Under the pieces are notes generated by a model, which did no database searches, was not told where the DNA came from, and saw only the letters and a list, made by a program, of their open reading frames with translations. A DNA stretch of 64,000 nt from Nocardioides aurantiacus (GTDB lineage: Bacteria; Actinomycetota; Actinomycetes; Propionibacteriales; Nocardioidaceae), in the NCBI RefSeq assembly GCF_003752505.1, contig NZ_RKHO01000001.1:3906001-3970000 (forward strand), read 5' to 3'. This document shows, one piece after another, positions 45,642 through 56,473 of this stretch (position 1 is the stretch's first letter; every line of letters starts with the position of its first letter). Position numbers and translations under genes: made by a program.

Positions 45642-47090
45642 ATGGCGTCCACGTACGACGAGCGCGGGGTCGACGACAGCTACCTCGAGCACCGCAAGCT
45701 CAAGCGGGGCGCCGCGGGGTGGGTGCTGCTGGCGGGCCTCGGGGTCAGCTACGTCATCTCCGGCGACTTCGCGGGCTGGAACTTCGGGCTCGACGAGGGC
45801 GGCTGGGGCGGTCTGCTGATCGCCACGCTGCTGATGGGCCTGATGTACACCTGCATGGTCTTCGGCCTGGCCGAGATGTCCTCGGCGCTGCCCGTCGCCG
45901 GCGCGGGCTACGGCTTCGCGCGGCGGGCGATGGGTCCGCTCGGCGGCTTCGCGACCGGCATGGCCGTCCTCATCGAGTACGCCGTGGCTCCCGCAGCCAT
46001 CGCGGTCTTCATCGGGGGCTACGTCGAGGCGCTCGGCCTGTTCGGCCTGACCAGCGGCTGGCTGGTGTTCGCGATCGCCTACCTGGTCTTCATCGGCATC
46101 CACCTCTACGGCGTCGGCGAGGCGCTGAAGCTGATGTTCGCCATCACCGCGATCGCCGTCGTGGCGCTGGTCGCGGCGCTGGTCGGGCTGCTGCCGTCGT
46201 TCTCGACCTCCAACATGCTCGACATCGCCCCCACGGGCGCGGCCGGGGCCAGCGACTTCCTGCCGATGGGCTTCGCGGGCGTGGTCGCCGCGCTGGTCTA
46301 CGGCATCTGGTTCTTCCTCGCCGTCGAGGGGGTGCCGCTGGCGGCCGAGGAGACCGACAACCCGGCGCGCGACATGCCCCGCGGCATCATCGCGGCGATG
46401 CTGACGCTGCTGCTCTTCGCGGCGCTGATCCTGTTCATCCTCCCGGGCTCGGCGGGCTCGGAGACGATCCGCGCGAGCGACAACCCGCTGCCGGAGGCGA
46501 TCCGCGCGGTGCGCGGGGAGGACTCGCTGCTCGCCGACTTCGTCAACTGGGCCGGTCTCGCGGGCCTGGTCGCCAGCTTCTTCTCGATCATCTACGCCTA
46601 CTCCCGCCAGCTGTTCGCGCTCTCCCGGGCGGGCTACCTGCCGCGCGTGATGTCGCTGACCTCGTCGCGCAAGACCCCCTGGGTCGCGCTGCTGGTGCCG
46701 GGCACCATCGGCTTCGTGCTGGCCGGCGTCCTCGAGGCCAACATGGGCGCCGACGCCGGCGCCCTGCTGATCAACATCGCCGTCTTCGGCGCCACGGTCT
46801 CCTACGTGCTGCTCAACCTCAGCCACATCCTGCTGCGCCGGCGCGAGCCCGACCTCGAGCGGCCCTACCGGACGCCGGGCGGGGTCGTGACGACCGGTGT
46901 GGCCCTGGTGCTGAGCGTGGTCGCCGTGGTCGCGACCTTCTTCGTCGACGAGCGCGCCGCCGGCATCACCGCCGGGGTGTTCGTGCTGGCGCTGGCGTAC
47001 TTCTGGTTCTACAGCCGGCACCACCTGGTCGCCTCCGCGCCCGAGGAGGAGTTCGCCGCGATCGAGAGCGGCGAGTCCGACCTGCACTGA
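45642..47090 (+). CDS. APC-family permease (ethanolamine permease-like)
   Basis: This 482-residue transporter has 12 predicted helices. It resembles the ethanolamine permease group of the APC superfamily, with SYVISGDFAGWNFGLDEGG in helix 1 and FFLAVEGVPLAAEETDNPARD after helix 6. The usual eutBC genes are not adjacent, so the amine substrate is inferred only. AGGAGG precedes ATG 45642. Confidence 0.85.
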   Translation: MASTYDERGVDDSYLEHRKLKRGAAGWVLLAGLGVSYVISGDFAGWNFGLDEGGWGGLLIATLLMGLMYTCMVFGLAEMSSALPVAGAGYGFARRAMGPLGGFATGMAVLIEYAVAPAAIAVFIGGYVEALGLFGLTSGWLVFAIAYLVFIGIHLYGVGEALKLMFAITAIAVVALVAALVGLLPSFSTSNMLDIAPTGAAGASDFLPMGFAGVVAALVYGIWFFLAVEGVPLAAEETDNPARDMPRGIIAAMLTLLLFAALILFILPGSAGSETIRASDNPLPEAIRAVRGEDSLLADFVNWAGLAGLVASFFSIIYAYSRQLFALSRAGYLPRVMSLTSSRKTPWVALLVPGTIGFVLAGVLEANMGADAGALLINIAVFGATVSYVLLNLSHILLRRREPDLERPYRTPGGVVTTGVALVLSVVAVVATFFVDERAAGITAGVFVLALAYFWFYSRHHLVASAPEEEFAAIESGESDLH

Positions 47091-47130
47091 TCGCGGCAGC
47101 GCGCGGCGGCCGGGGCCGCTTGAGTCGAAT

Positions 47131-47146
47131 CGGCCTGCGCAGGCCG
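47131..47146. terminator. Palindrome after the permease gene
   Basis: CGGCCTGCGCAGGCCG is a perfect 16-bp palindrome 41 bases after the permease stop. It has little loop and no T-tract, so its role as a terminator is uncertain. Confidence 0.3.
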
Positions 47147-47227
47147 GGCGCGGGTGGGTACTCGGTCGGGGCCGACCCCCCGCCGTAGGAGCCCACCATC
47201 ACCTCCCCCCAGCGTGACGCCGCCGTC

Positions 47228-47905
47228 GTGTTCGACGTCGACGGCACCCTCGTCGACTCGACCTACCACCACGCGGTGGCCTGGCAGCGCGCCTTCGACC
47301 GCCACGAGCTGCACTTCCCGCTCTGGCGGATCCACCCCACCGTCGGCATGGGCGGCGACAAGCTGGTCGGCGAGGTGGCGGGCGACGCGGTCGAGGAACG
47401 GCTCGGCGACGACCTGCGCGAGGCCTGGCAGGAGGAGTACGCCGAGCTCGAGGCCGAGGTCGACCCGCTCCCCGGCGCCCGCGACCTGGTGCGGGCGCTG
47501 GCCGCCGACGGCTGGCGCGTCGCGCTGGCGAGCTCGGGCGAGCCGCAGTTCGCCGAGAAGGCGCTGGCCTCCCTCGGCGTGCGCGACGACGTCGCCGTGC
47601 TGGTCACCAACGACGACGTCGAGGCCTCCAAGCCCGAGCCCGACCTGCTCGAGGTGACGCTGTCGAGGCTCGGCGTCGCGCGCGCCGTGATGGTCGGGGA
47701 CACGCCGTACGACGTGCAGGCGGCGACCGCCGCCGGCCTGGCGTGCGTCGCGCTCCGCTCGGGCGGCTTCGGCGAGGCCGAGCTGACCGAGGCCGGCGCC
47801 GTGCACGTGGCCGGGACCCCCGCCGACCTGCTCGACCTCGACTGGGAGCAGCACCTGCGCCCGGTCGCCCCGTCCGGACCGACCCCCTCGAGGAGCCCAC
47901 GATGA
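47228..47905 (+). CDS. HAD-superfamily phosphatase
   Basis: This roughly 225-residue phosphatase or phosphomutase of the beta-PGM/phosphoglycolate type has nucleophile and acid Asp in VFDVDGTL, SSG in ALASSGEP, Lys in EASKPEPD, and Asp in VGDTPYDV. The first ATG/GTG/TTG codon in frame, GTG 47228, lies inside the first beta strand. A good AGGAG (47187-47191) sits six bases before an in-frame ATC (47198), which would give ITSPQRDAAVVFDVDGT, a more normal N-terminus. An AUC start is therefore possible. The stop overlaps the next gene (ATGA). Confidence 0.85.
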   Translation: MFDVDGTLVDSTYHHAVAWQRAFDRHELHFPLWRIHPTVGMGGDKLVGEVAGDAVEERLGDDLREAWQEEYAELEAEVDPLPGARDLVRALAADGWRVALASSGEPQFAEKALASLGVRDDVAVLVTNDDVEASKPEPDLLEVTLSRLGVARAVMVGDTPYDVQAATAAGLACVALRSGGFGEAELTEAGAVHVAGTPADLLDLDWEQHLRPVAPSGPTPSRSPR

Positions 47906-48888
47906 CGTCCTTCGGCTACACCCTGATGACCGAGCAGGCGGGGCCGCGCGCCCTCGTCGACCACGCCGTGCGCGCCGAGGACGCCGGCTTCGACTTCGAG
48001 GTGATGAGCGACCACTACTCGCCCTGGCTCGCGGCGCAGGGCCACGCGCCGTACGCCTGGTCGGTGCTCGGCGCCGTCGCCCACGCCACCTCGCGGGTCG
48101 GGCTGATGACCTACGTGACCTGCCCGACCGTGCGCTACCACCCGGCCGTCGTGGCGCAGAAGGCCGCGACCGTGCAGCTGCTCGCCGAGGGCCGCTTCAC
48201 CCTCGGCCTCGGCAGCGGCGAGAACCTCAACGAGCACGTCGTCGGCACCGGCTGGCCGGCCGTGCAGGACCGCCAGGCGATGCTGCGCGAGGCGATCGAG
48301 ATCATCCGCGAGCTGCACACCGGCGAGCTCACCGACTACCGCGGCGAGTACTTCCAGGTCGACTCCGCCCGCATCTGGGACCTGCCCGAGGGCGGCGTGG
48401 ACATCGGCGTCGCCGCCGGCGGCGAGCGCGCCATCGAGGCGCTCGCGCCGCTGGCCGACCACCTGGTCGCCACCGAGCCCGACGGCGAGCTGGTCACCAC
48501 GTGGAACGGCGTCGACGGCGCTCCCCGCGTCGGTGAGCGCGCCCGGGCCGTGGGTCAGATCCCGATCTGCTGGGACGCCGACGAGTCGGCGGCCGTCGAG
48601 CGCGCCCACGAGCAGTTCCGCTGGTTCGCCGGCGGCTGGTCGGTCAACGCCGACCTGCCCACCACCGCCGGGTTCGCCGGCGCCACCCAGTACGTCCGCC
48701 CCGAGGACGTCGCTGCGTCGATCCCCTGCGGGCCCGACCTCGACGCGATCGTGGAGGCGGTGCGGCCGTTCTGGGAGAACGGCTTCACCGACGTCGCCCT
48801 CGTCCAGATCGGCGGCGACACCCAGGAGGCCTTCCTCGCCGAGGTGGCCCAGCCCCTGCTCGAGAAGCTCAGAAAGGCATCGTCATGA
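47902..48888 (+). CDS. F420-dependent LLM-class oxidoreductase (TIGR03557-like)
   Basis: This 328-residue bacterial-luciferase-like TIM-barrel enzyme is probably F420-dependent. It matches the G6PDH-related TIGR03557 type, with FGYTLMTEQAGPRALVDHA, VMSDHYSPWLAAQGHAPYAW, and GLGSGENLNEHVVG motifs. These enzymes transfer hydride between F420 and diverse substrates. Its AUG overlaps the HAD gene stop and its own stop overlaps a small gene, so the three are one operon. Confidence 0.9.
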   Translation: MTSFGYTLMTEQAGPRALVDHAVRAEDAGFDFEVMSDHYSPWLAAQGHAPYAWSVLGAVAHATSRVGLMTYVTCPTVRYHPAVVAQKAATVQLLAEGRFTLGLGSGENLNEHVVGTGWPAVQDRQAMLREAIEIIRELHTGELTDYRGEYFQVDSARIWDLPEGGVDIGVAAGGERAIEALAPLADHLVATEPDGELVTTWNGVDGAPRVGERARAVGQIPICWDADESAAVERAHEQFRWFAGGWSVNADLPTTAGFAGATQYVRPEDVAASIPCGPDLDAIVEAVRPFWENGFTDVALVQIGGDTQEAFLAEVAQPLLEKLRKASS

Positions 48889-49112
48889 CGCAGTCCGTCC
48901 CCTCCTCCGACGACCCCCGCGTGGAGGTCCTCCAGGCCGTCTACGACCGGGTGAACTCCTATGAGGAGTCCGCCACCCCCGAGATGATCCGCAAGGAGCT
49001 CGACGAGGCCATCGCCGAGGCCGGCATCGACGTCAGCGAGGAGACCCGCCACACCCTCGCCCAGCACATCGACGACCGGGGTGGGCGGGAGGACGTCGCC
49101 AAGCTGCTGTGA
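48885..49112 (+). CDS. Small conserved-looking protein of unknown function
   Basis: This 75-residue soluble, acidic, mostly helical protein (for example DDPRVEVLQAVYDRV and ETRHTLAQHI) has no recognised domain. The ATG overlaps the oxidoreductase stop (ATGA), and typical GC-rich codon use supports a real gene. It ends 9 bases before palindromic repeat C. Confidence 0.7.
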   Translation: MTQSVPSSDDPRVEVLQAVYDRVNSYEESATPEMIRKELDEAIAEAGIDVSEETRHTLAQHIDDRGGREDVAKLL

Positions 49113-49121
49113 GGTGGGGTG

Positions 49122-49216
49122 GGGCAGTTTCACCGGCTAGCCGGTGAAACTGCCCGCTGGCGTCCGGGATGTCCGATCTCGCGGGCAGTTTCCCGTGCGC
49201 GCCGCCCGGTTCGTCC
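49122..49216 (+). repeat. Palindromic repeat, copy C (with downstream half-site)
   Basis: The 34-bp palindrome (49122-49155, TA centre) is followed by a 25-base spacer, GCGGGCAGTTTCCCGT (49181-49196) and CGCCCGGTTCGTCC (49203-49216). Copy D repeats this layout on the other strand with close sequence similarity through the whole 95 bases. Confidence 0.87.
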
Positions 49217-49285
49217 CCCGTACGCCGCCCCCGCACCACGCCCCGGCACGACGCCCCCCGCCCCCGTACGCCGCCCGCCCCCCGC

Positions 49286-50917
49286 TCAGCCGACCGGCGC
49301 GAGGCCGGCCTTGGTGCCGCCGAAGGCGAGGAACAGCAGGTCGGTCATCGCGAAGCCGCCCTTCGTGGCGCTGACGACGTTGGGTCGCCAGTCGGGCTCG
49401 CGGACGATGCTGATCCGGCTGCCCTCGATGACGCGGTGGAAGGTCTCGGCCAGGATGCGGGCGCCGACCCCGGTCAGCCTGCCCTTGTTGAGCTCGGCCT
49501 CGCGCAGCACGTAGAACCACAGCGGGGTGCGCGCGGCGACGGCGTTGCGCTCGGCGTCGGTGAGGTGGTCCAGCTTGGCGCCGCCCCTGCCCTCCAGGAT
49601 CTGCGCCCGGGTCAGCGGGGTGACGGTGACGCCGGCGTTCTTCAGTCGCGTCACCATCTGCTGGCCGGTCGCGAGGCGCACCAGGGAGCCGCGCACCAGG
49701 TTGCGGAAGGCCAGGTTGTGCTGCATGGGCGGCGTCGAGTCGTCGCCGCCGAAGCTGCCGGCCGGGAGGAACGACAGCGGGTCGGTCAGGCGGGTGTCGA
49801 TGCGCATCGCGCGGTTGACGCCGCTGTCGGGCGCGGGCAGGCCGGGGCGCCCTCCCGCCGGGAAGTCGTAGAGCCGCCGCCAGTCGGCGATCCAGCTGCT
49901 CACCAGCCTCCTGTTGCCGCCGAGGTCGCCGCCGGTGCCGGAGAAGAAGAACAGCAGGTCGAGCGACCCGCCACCGTCGGAGAACACGGAGTTCCAGTTG
50001 TAGGCGTCGCGGATCATGCTGTGGCCCATCCGGAACGCCGCCACGGAGAACTCCACCGGCATCGTCGGCATCGTCATCGCGGTCGCGTCGGGCTCGACGA
50101 CCTTGCGGCCGCGGTCGAAGACGTCGTCGAGGACCCGGGCGTCGCAGATGCGCGGCAGGTAGTCGTGGCGCACGATCCACTGGTAGTGCAGCGTCACCCG
50201 ACGCCGGGCCCGTCGGAACTTCTCCGCCTCCGGCGTGCCCCGGGGGAGCTTGTCGACGACCCGGTTGTGGAAGTGGATGAAGGCCAGGTGGGTCTGGCCG
50301 ACCGCAAGGTTCTCGTCGTTGCGCGGGTCGGGGATGTCGGCCCGGCGCGCCGTGCTGAGCGGGCCGGTGCCGACCCGCGGGAGGTCACGGCCGACCTTGA
50401 CGCGCAGGTCGCCCTCGCGCTGGGTGTCGCCGGTGCGCAGGTGGATCCGGTCGGGCGCGTAGAACCCGACGGAGCCAGGGCTGCCCGGGCCCGCGCCGTA
50501 CAGGCTGTCGAGGTCGAGCGACGGCGACCGGCCGCTGAGCAGCGTGGCGGGGTCGATCTCGCCGCTGGTCATGAGGTCGGTCTTGTCGAGGGTCAGGTCG
50601 TGGTCGACGAACTGGCCGAGGTAGGTGTAGCCCGCCGGCACGTTGCCGGCCGTGCCGCCGCCCCCGACCGTCATCGCGCGCGCGAGCTTGCGCGCCAGCG
50701 GGATCGGCAGCGCCGGGCCCTTGGGGCCGAGGCGGGAGAAGCGGAACGGCGGCGCGGCCCTTGCGGCCAGCGGGGCGGCCGCGACCGGGCGGGGGCTCGC
50801 GACCTCGGTGAGCGGGTCGCCCTCCTCGCCGGTGCGCCCGCCGACCTGGGTGGTGAGCACCCCCTCGCCCTGGACGAAGAACGTCTCCGACCCGTGCTTG
50901 ACGTGCTCCCGTGCCAT
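49286..50917 (-). CDS. Animal-type haem peroxidase
   Basis: This 543-residue peroxidase belongs to the peroxidase-cyclooxygenase superfamily. The distal His106 is in QFVDHDLT. IPDPRNDENLAV (195-206) forms the calcium and heme environment region, and the proximal His299 is in FRMGHSMI. No signal peptide is seen. Bacterial members oxidise halides or aromatic compounds with peroxide, but the substrate is unknown here. The binding site GGGGAG before ATG 50917 lies in the arm of an inverted repeat (50926-50988). Confidence 0.92.
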   Translation of the reverse strand: MAREHVKHGSETFFVQGEGVLTTQVGGRTGEEGDPLTEVASPRPVAAAPLAARAAPPFRFSRLGPKGPALPIPLARKLARAMTVGGGGTAGNVPAGYTYLGQFVDHDLTLDKTDLMTSGEIDPATLLSGRSPSLDLDSLYGAGPGSPGSVGFYAPDRIHLRTGDTQREGDLRVKVGRDLPRVGTGPLSTARRADIPDPRNDENLAVGQTHLAFIHFHNRVVDKLPRGTPEAEKFRRARRRVTLHYQWIVRHDYLPRICDARVLDDVFDRGRKVVEPDATAMTMPTMPVEFSVAAFRMGHSMIRDAYNWNSVFSDGGGSLDLLFFFSGTGGDLGGNRRLVSSWIADWRRLYDFPAGGRPGLPAPDSGVNRAMRIDTRLTDPLSFLPAGSFGGDDSTPPMQHNLAFRNLVRGSLVRLATGQQMVTRLKNAGVTVTPLTRAQILEGRGGAKLDHLTDAERNAVAARTPLWFYVLREAELNKGRLTGVGARILAETFHRVIEGSRISIVREPDWRPNVVSATKGGFAMTDLLFLAFGGTKAGLAPVG

Positions 50918-50925
50918 GCCGAGCT

Positions 50926-50988
50926 CCCCTCGCCGGTCCCTCCAGGCCTACCAGGACCGGGCCTGCGACGACCAGGGTCGGCGAGGGG
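50926..50988 (-). promoter_or_regulatory. Inverted repeat covering the peroxidase ribosome-binding site
   Basis: CCCCTCGCCG (50926-50935) and CGGCGAGGGG (50979-50988) are exact reverse complements 43 bases apart. On the minus-strand mRNA the second arm includes the GAGGGGAG binding site 8 bases before the ATG. Pairing would hide it, so it might control translation, or simply act as a terminator of the upstream gene. Confidence 0.45.
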
Positions 50989-51021
50989 TACGCCGCCACT
51001 GGTGTGGACCAGCCGCGGGGA

Positions 51022-52650
51022 CTACGTCTCGTGGACCGGGGTCCCGTCGACCCACGTCGAGACCACCCGCGCCCCGGCCACCGAGGCGAGCTCCCCGGCG
51101 AACGGGTCGCGGTCGAGCAACACCAGGTCGGCGACCGCGCCGGGCGCGATCGTGCCCGCGTCGTCGCGGTGGTTCACCCAGGCCGACCCGCTGGTGTACG
51201 CCGCGAACGCGGTCTCCAGCGACACCGCCTGCTCCGGCAGGAACGGCCGCCCGGGATCGCCGTCCTCGGGGTCCCACCGGTTGACCGCGACGTGGATCGC
51301 GGCGAGCGGGTCGGGGGAGGAGACCGGCCAGTCGCTGCCCATCACCAGCCGGGCGCCGGAGGCGTGCAGCGATCCGAAGGGGTACTGCCAGGCGCTGCGC
51401 TCGGGCCCCAGGAAGGGCAGCGTCAGCTCGTCCATCTGGTCGTCGTGGCAGGCCCACAACGCCTGCGCGTTGGCGGCCACGCCCAGCGCGGCGAAGCGGG
51501 GGACGTCGGCGGGGTCGACGACCTGCAGGTGGGCGACGTGGTGGCGCAGGTCGGCGCCGGCGGGCAGGCCCTCGAAGGCGTCCAGCGCCTCGCGCACCCC
51601 GCGGTCGCCGATCGCGTGGACGTGGACCTGGAAGGCACTCGCGGCGAGCAGGGCGACGTACTGCCCCAGCGCGGCGGCGTCGACGAAGGAGTGGCCGCGG
51701 TTGGCGGTGACGTGCCCGCAGCGGTCGAGGTAGGGCGCGTTCATCGCGGCCGTGAAGTTCTCCGCGACGCCGTCCTGCATGATCTTCACGCTCGTGGCGC
51801 GGAACCTGCCGTGGGTGTACGCCGCCCGCCGCTCCACCAGCGACGCGACCTGCTCGGCCCCCTGCTCGCGGTCCCACCACAGCGCCCCGACGACGTGGCC
51901 GGTGAGGTCGCCGCGCTCGGCGGCCCGGACGTACGCCGGACCCGGGTCGTCCATGCCGGCGTAGGACCCCACGATGGCGTCCTGCCAGCCCACGACGCCG
52001 AGCGAGTGGAGGTGGCGCTGGCCCTCGAGCAGCGCCCGGTCGTAGTCGGTGTCGAGGGTGCGTGGCAGGAGCGCCGCCACCAGTGCCATCGCGCCCTCGT
52101 GGAGGGTGCCGGTCGGGGCGCCCGTCGGGTCGCGCTCGATCCGGCCCCCGGGCGGGTCGGGCGTGGCCGCGGTGATGCCCGCGAGCTCCAGCGCCCGGGT
52201 GTTGACCCAGGCGCCGTGGTGGTCGCGGTTGGGCAGGAAGGCCGGGCGGTCGGCGACCACGGTGTCGAGGTCGGCCGCCGTCGGGGTGCCTCCGGGGAAG
52301 GCCGACATGCCCCACCCGCCGCCGAGCACCCAGGGGTCGGCCGGGTGCGCCGCGGCGTGGTCGGCGACCCGCGCGAGGTAGTCCTCGCGGGTGCGGCCGT
52401 CCGACAGGTCGCAGCGGATCCGCTCCAGCCCGCCCTGCACGGTGTGGACGTGGGCGTCGACGAAGCCGGGGAGGAGCAGGCCGCCCGCGCACTCGACGAC
52501 CCGCGCGCCCGCGGGCACGTCCTCGCCGACGGCCACGACGCGGCCCTCCTGCACCAGCACCGCGCCGACCTCGCCGCGGTGGCGGTGGCCGTCGAAGACC
52601 CGGGCGTGGACGAAGGCGGTGACGGGCGGCTGGCTCACACCGGCGATCAT
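51022..52650 (-). CDS. Amidohydrolase (YtcJ-like metallo-hydrolase)
   Basis: This 542-residue protein has the amidohydrolase fold with HVH (67-69) after LPGFVDA, a carboxylated-Lys candidate in SVKIMQDG, and later His and Asp ligands in HVHAIGDRGV and MGSDWPV. The length and motif order match YtcJ-type amidohydrolases. The substrate is unknown. It may be separately transcribed from the peroxidase gene. Confidence 0.9.
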   Translation of the reverse strand: MIAGVSQPPVTAFVHARVFDGHRHRGEVGAVLVQEGRVVAVGEDVPAGARVVECAGGLLLPGFVDAHVHTVQGGLERIRCDLSDGRTREDYLARVADHAAAHPADPWVLGGGWGMSAFPGGTPTAADLDTVVADRPAFLPNRDHHGAWVNTRALELAGITAATPDPPGGRIERDPTGAPTGTLHEGAMALVAALLPRTLDTDYDRALLEGQRHLHSLGVVGWQDAIVGSYAGMDDPGPAYVRAAERGDLTGHVVGALWWDREQGAEQVASLVERRAAYTHGRFRATSVKIMQDGVAENFTAAMNAPYLDRCGHVTANRGHSFVDAAALGQYVALLAASAFQVHVHAIGDRGVREALDAFEGLPAGADLRHHVAHLQVVDPADVPRFAALGVAANAQALWACHDDQMDELTLPFLGPERSAWQYPFGSLHASGARLVMGSDWPVSSPDPLAAIHVAVNRWDPEDGDPGRPFLPEQAVSLETAFAAYTSGSAWVNHRDDAGTIAPGAVADLVLLDRDPFAGELASVAGARVVSTWVDGTPVHET

Positions 52651-52739
52651 GCCGGGTCGGTCGGCTGCAGCCGCAGGAACCGCGTCAGCACGGGTGGGTC
52701 GTCCACCGCCCGGACCTGGGCGCGATCACCCGACGGGCG

Positions 52740-53657
52740 TCAGCCCCCGAGAGCCCCGGTGATCGTCCCGATGTCGCTCGGACCCACCCGGCAGCAGCCA
52801 CCGACCAGGCGCGCGCCCGCGTCGACCCAGGTCGGCACCAGGGCGGGGTCGAAGGCCCCGCCCCCGCTCCAGGCCTTGCGCCGGCCGTCCCACTCCTCCC
52901 CGCGGTTGGGGTAGACGACCGCCGGCAGGCCGGTGACGCGGGTGGCGGTGCGGACCGCGCCGAGCACGTCGACCGGCGCGGAGCAGTTCACGCCGGCGGC
53001 GACGAGGCTGCGCCGGCCGGCGGCGACGGCGTACGCCTCGGGGAGGGGTTGTCCGGCCCGGGTGCGGTCGCCCTCGACGCTGTAGGACAGCCAGGCGGGC
53101 AGGCCGAGCTCGTCGAGCAGCTCGACCAGCACGGCCGCCTCGTCGAGGTCCGGCACGGTCTCGACGGCCAGCAGGTCGGGGCCGGCGGCGGCGAGCAGCT
53201 CGAGGCGGGGCGCGTGGAAGTCGCGCAGCCGGGCGGGGCTGAGTCCGTAGCGACCGGTGTACTCCGAGCCGTCGGCCAGCACCGCGCCGTACGGACCCAC
53301 CGAGGCGGCCACCCACAGCGCGCGGCCGGTCTCGGCGGCCACCCGGTCGCGGACCTCCCGGGCCACGGTGACGCTCGCGGTGAGCAGCGCCTCGGCCTCG
53401 GCGCGGGTCAGGCCGGCGTCGACGAGGCTGGGCACGCTGGCCTGGTAGGACGCGGTGGTCGCCACCTCGGCGCCGGCGCGGAAGTAGGCCTCGTGCACGG
53501 CCGCGACCCGCTCGGGCTCGTCGAGCAGCAGCCGCGCCGTCCACAGCGAGGACGACAGGTCGGCGCCGGCGTCCTCGAGCGCGTTGGAGAGGCCGCCGTC
53601 GAGGACCACCACCCCGCCGTCGGCGAGGCGTCGGGTGAGGGAGGTGTCGGTCGTCAC
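52740..53657 (-). CDS. mmuM: Homocysteine S-methyltransferase
   Basis: This 305-residue protein transfers a methyl group from S-methylmethionine or SAM to homocysteine, making methionine. Its zinc cysteines are Cys225 in GVNCSAP and Cys288/Cys289 in GGCCRVGP. LDGGLSNALE opens the barrel. Start GTG 53657 fits family length. It is separated from eda by palindromic repeat D and about 200 non-coding bases, so it probably has its own promoter. Confidence 0.93.
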   Translation of the reverse strand: MTTDTSLTRRLADGGVVVLDGGLSNALEDAGADLSSSLWTARLLLDEPERVAAVHEAYFRAGAEVATTASYQASVPSLVDAGLTRAEAEALLTASVTVAREVRDRVAAETGRALWVAASVGPYGAVLADGSEYTGRYGLSPARLRDFHAPRLELLAAAGPDLLAVETVPDLDEAAVLVELLDELGLPAWLSYSVEGDRTRAGQPLPEAYAVAAGRRSLVAAGVNCSAPVDVLGAVRTATRVTGLPAVVYPNRGEEWDGRRKAWSGGGAFDPALVPTWVDAGARLVGGCCRVGPSDIGTITGALGG

Positions 53658-53838
53658 CGGGTCATCCTCTCGTGCCCCGGGGCTGGGCGCGGGGTGCGCG
53701 GCGGGGGGCGGGTGCCCCGGGTGCTCCGGTCGTGCGGAGCAGCGAGCGGGTGGGCACGGAGGTGCCCTTGTCGTCGGGGGACGGTCGACCCGCCAACCGT
53801 CGGGGTCCCGACTGGGAGGCGGCTGGGGCGTCGCAGGC

Positions 53839-53934
53839 GGACGAACCGGGCGTCGACGTACGGGAAACTGCCCGCGGAAGCGGACCAACCGGACATCGAC
53901 GGGCAGTTTCACCGGCTGGCCGGTGAAACTGCCC
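53839..53934 (-). repeat. Palindromic repeat, copy D (inverted, with half-site)
   Basis: The 34-bp palindrome (53901-53934; TG centre on the plus strand) starts one base after the eda stop. Reading on the minus strand, a 25-base spacer leads to GCGGGCAGTTTCCCGT (53860-53875) and CGCCCGGTTCGTCC (53839-53852). It is nearly the same as copy C, differing in the spacer and by one extra base between the last two motifs. Confidence 0.87.
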
Positions 53935-53935
53935 C

Positions 53936-54578
53936 TCACCCCCGCAGGTAGGTCGTCTCCGCCGCGAGGTCGGTGATGCGGGCCCAGTCGGCCGACGCGA
54001 CGGCGTCGGCGGGGGTGAGCCAGGAGCCGCCGACGCAGCCGACGTTGTCCAGGGCGAGGTACGCCGGGGCGCTGGCCGGCGTGATGCCGCCGGTCGGGCA
54101 GAAGCGGGCCTGCGGCACCGGGGCGCCGAGCGACTTCAGGAACGCAGCGCCGCCGGACTGCTCGGCGGGGAAGAGCTTGCACTCGGTGTAGCCGAGCTCG
54201 AGCAGCCGCAGCACCTCGCTGACGGTGGCCGCGCCGGGCAGGTGGGGCAGCCCGGTGGCCTGCATCGCGGCGGCCAGCGTCTCGGTGGTGCCGGGCGAGA
54301 CGAGGAACTGCGCGCCGGCGGAGGCGGCGTCGCGGGCGTTCGCGGGGGTGACGACGGTGCCGACGCCGAGCAGGATCTCGGGCACCTCGGCGGCGATCCG
54401 CTCCACGCAGGCCAGCGCGGCCGGCGTGCGCAGGGTCAGCTCGATCACGGGGACGCCGCCCGCGAGCAGCGCCTCGGCGACGGGCACGGCGTGCTCGACG
54501 TCGTGCAGCACGACCACGGGGACGACCGGGACGGTGTCGAGGAGGCCGCCCCAGGCGGGGGCGGGACGGGTGAGGGTC

Positions 54579-54586
<8 letters not shown>
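53936..54586 (-). CDS. eda: KDPG aldolase (Entner-Doudoroff)
   Basis: This 216-residue class I aldolase splits 2-keto-3-deoxy-6-phosphogluconate to pyruvate and glyceraldehyde-3-phosphate. The Schiff-base lysine is Lys137 in CKLFPAEQ, the catalytic glutamate is Glu49 in VIELTLRT, and Arg53 helps bind the phosphate. The start overlaps the edd stop by eight bases. It ends the zwf-edd-eda operon, and its stop is one base from palindromic repeat D. Confidence 0.96.
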
Positions 54587-56450
<1,864 letters not shown>

Positions 56451-56473
56451 GTCAGGGGTCTCCTCGGGAGGTC

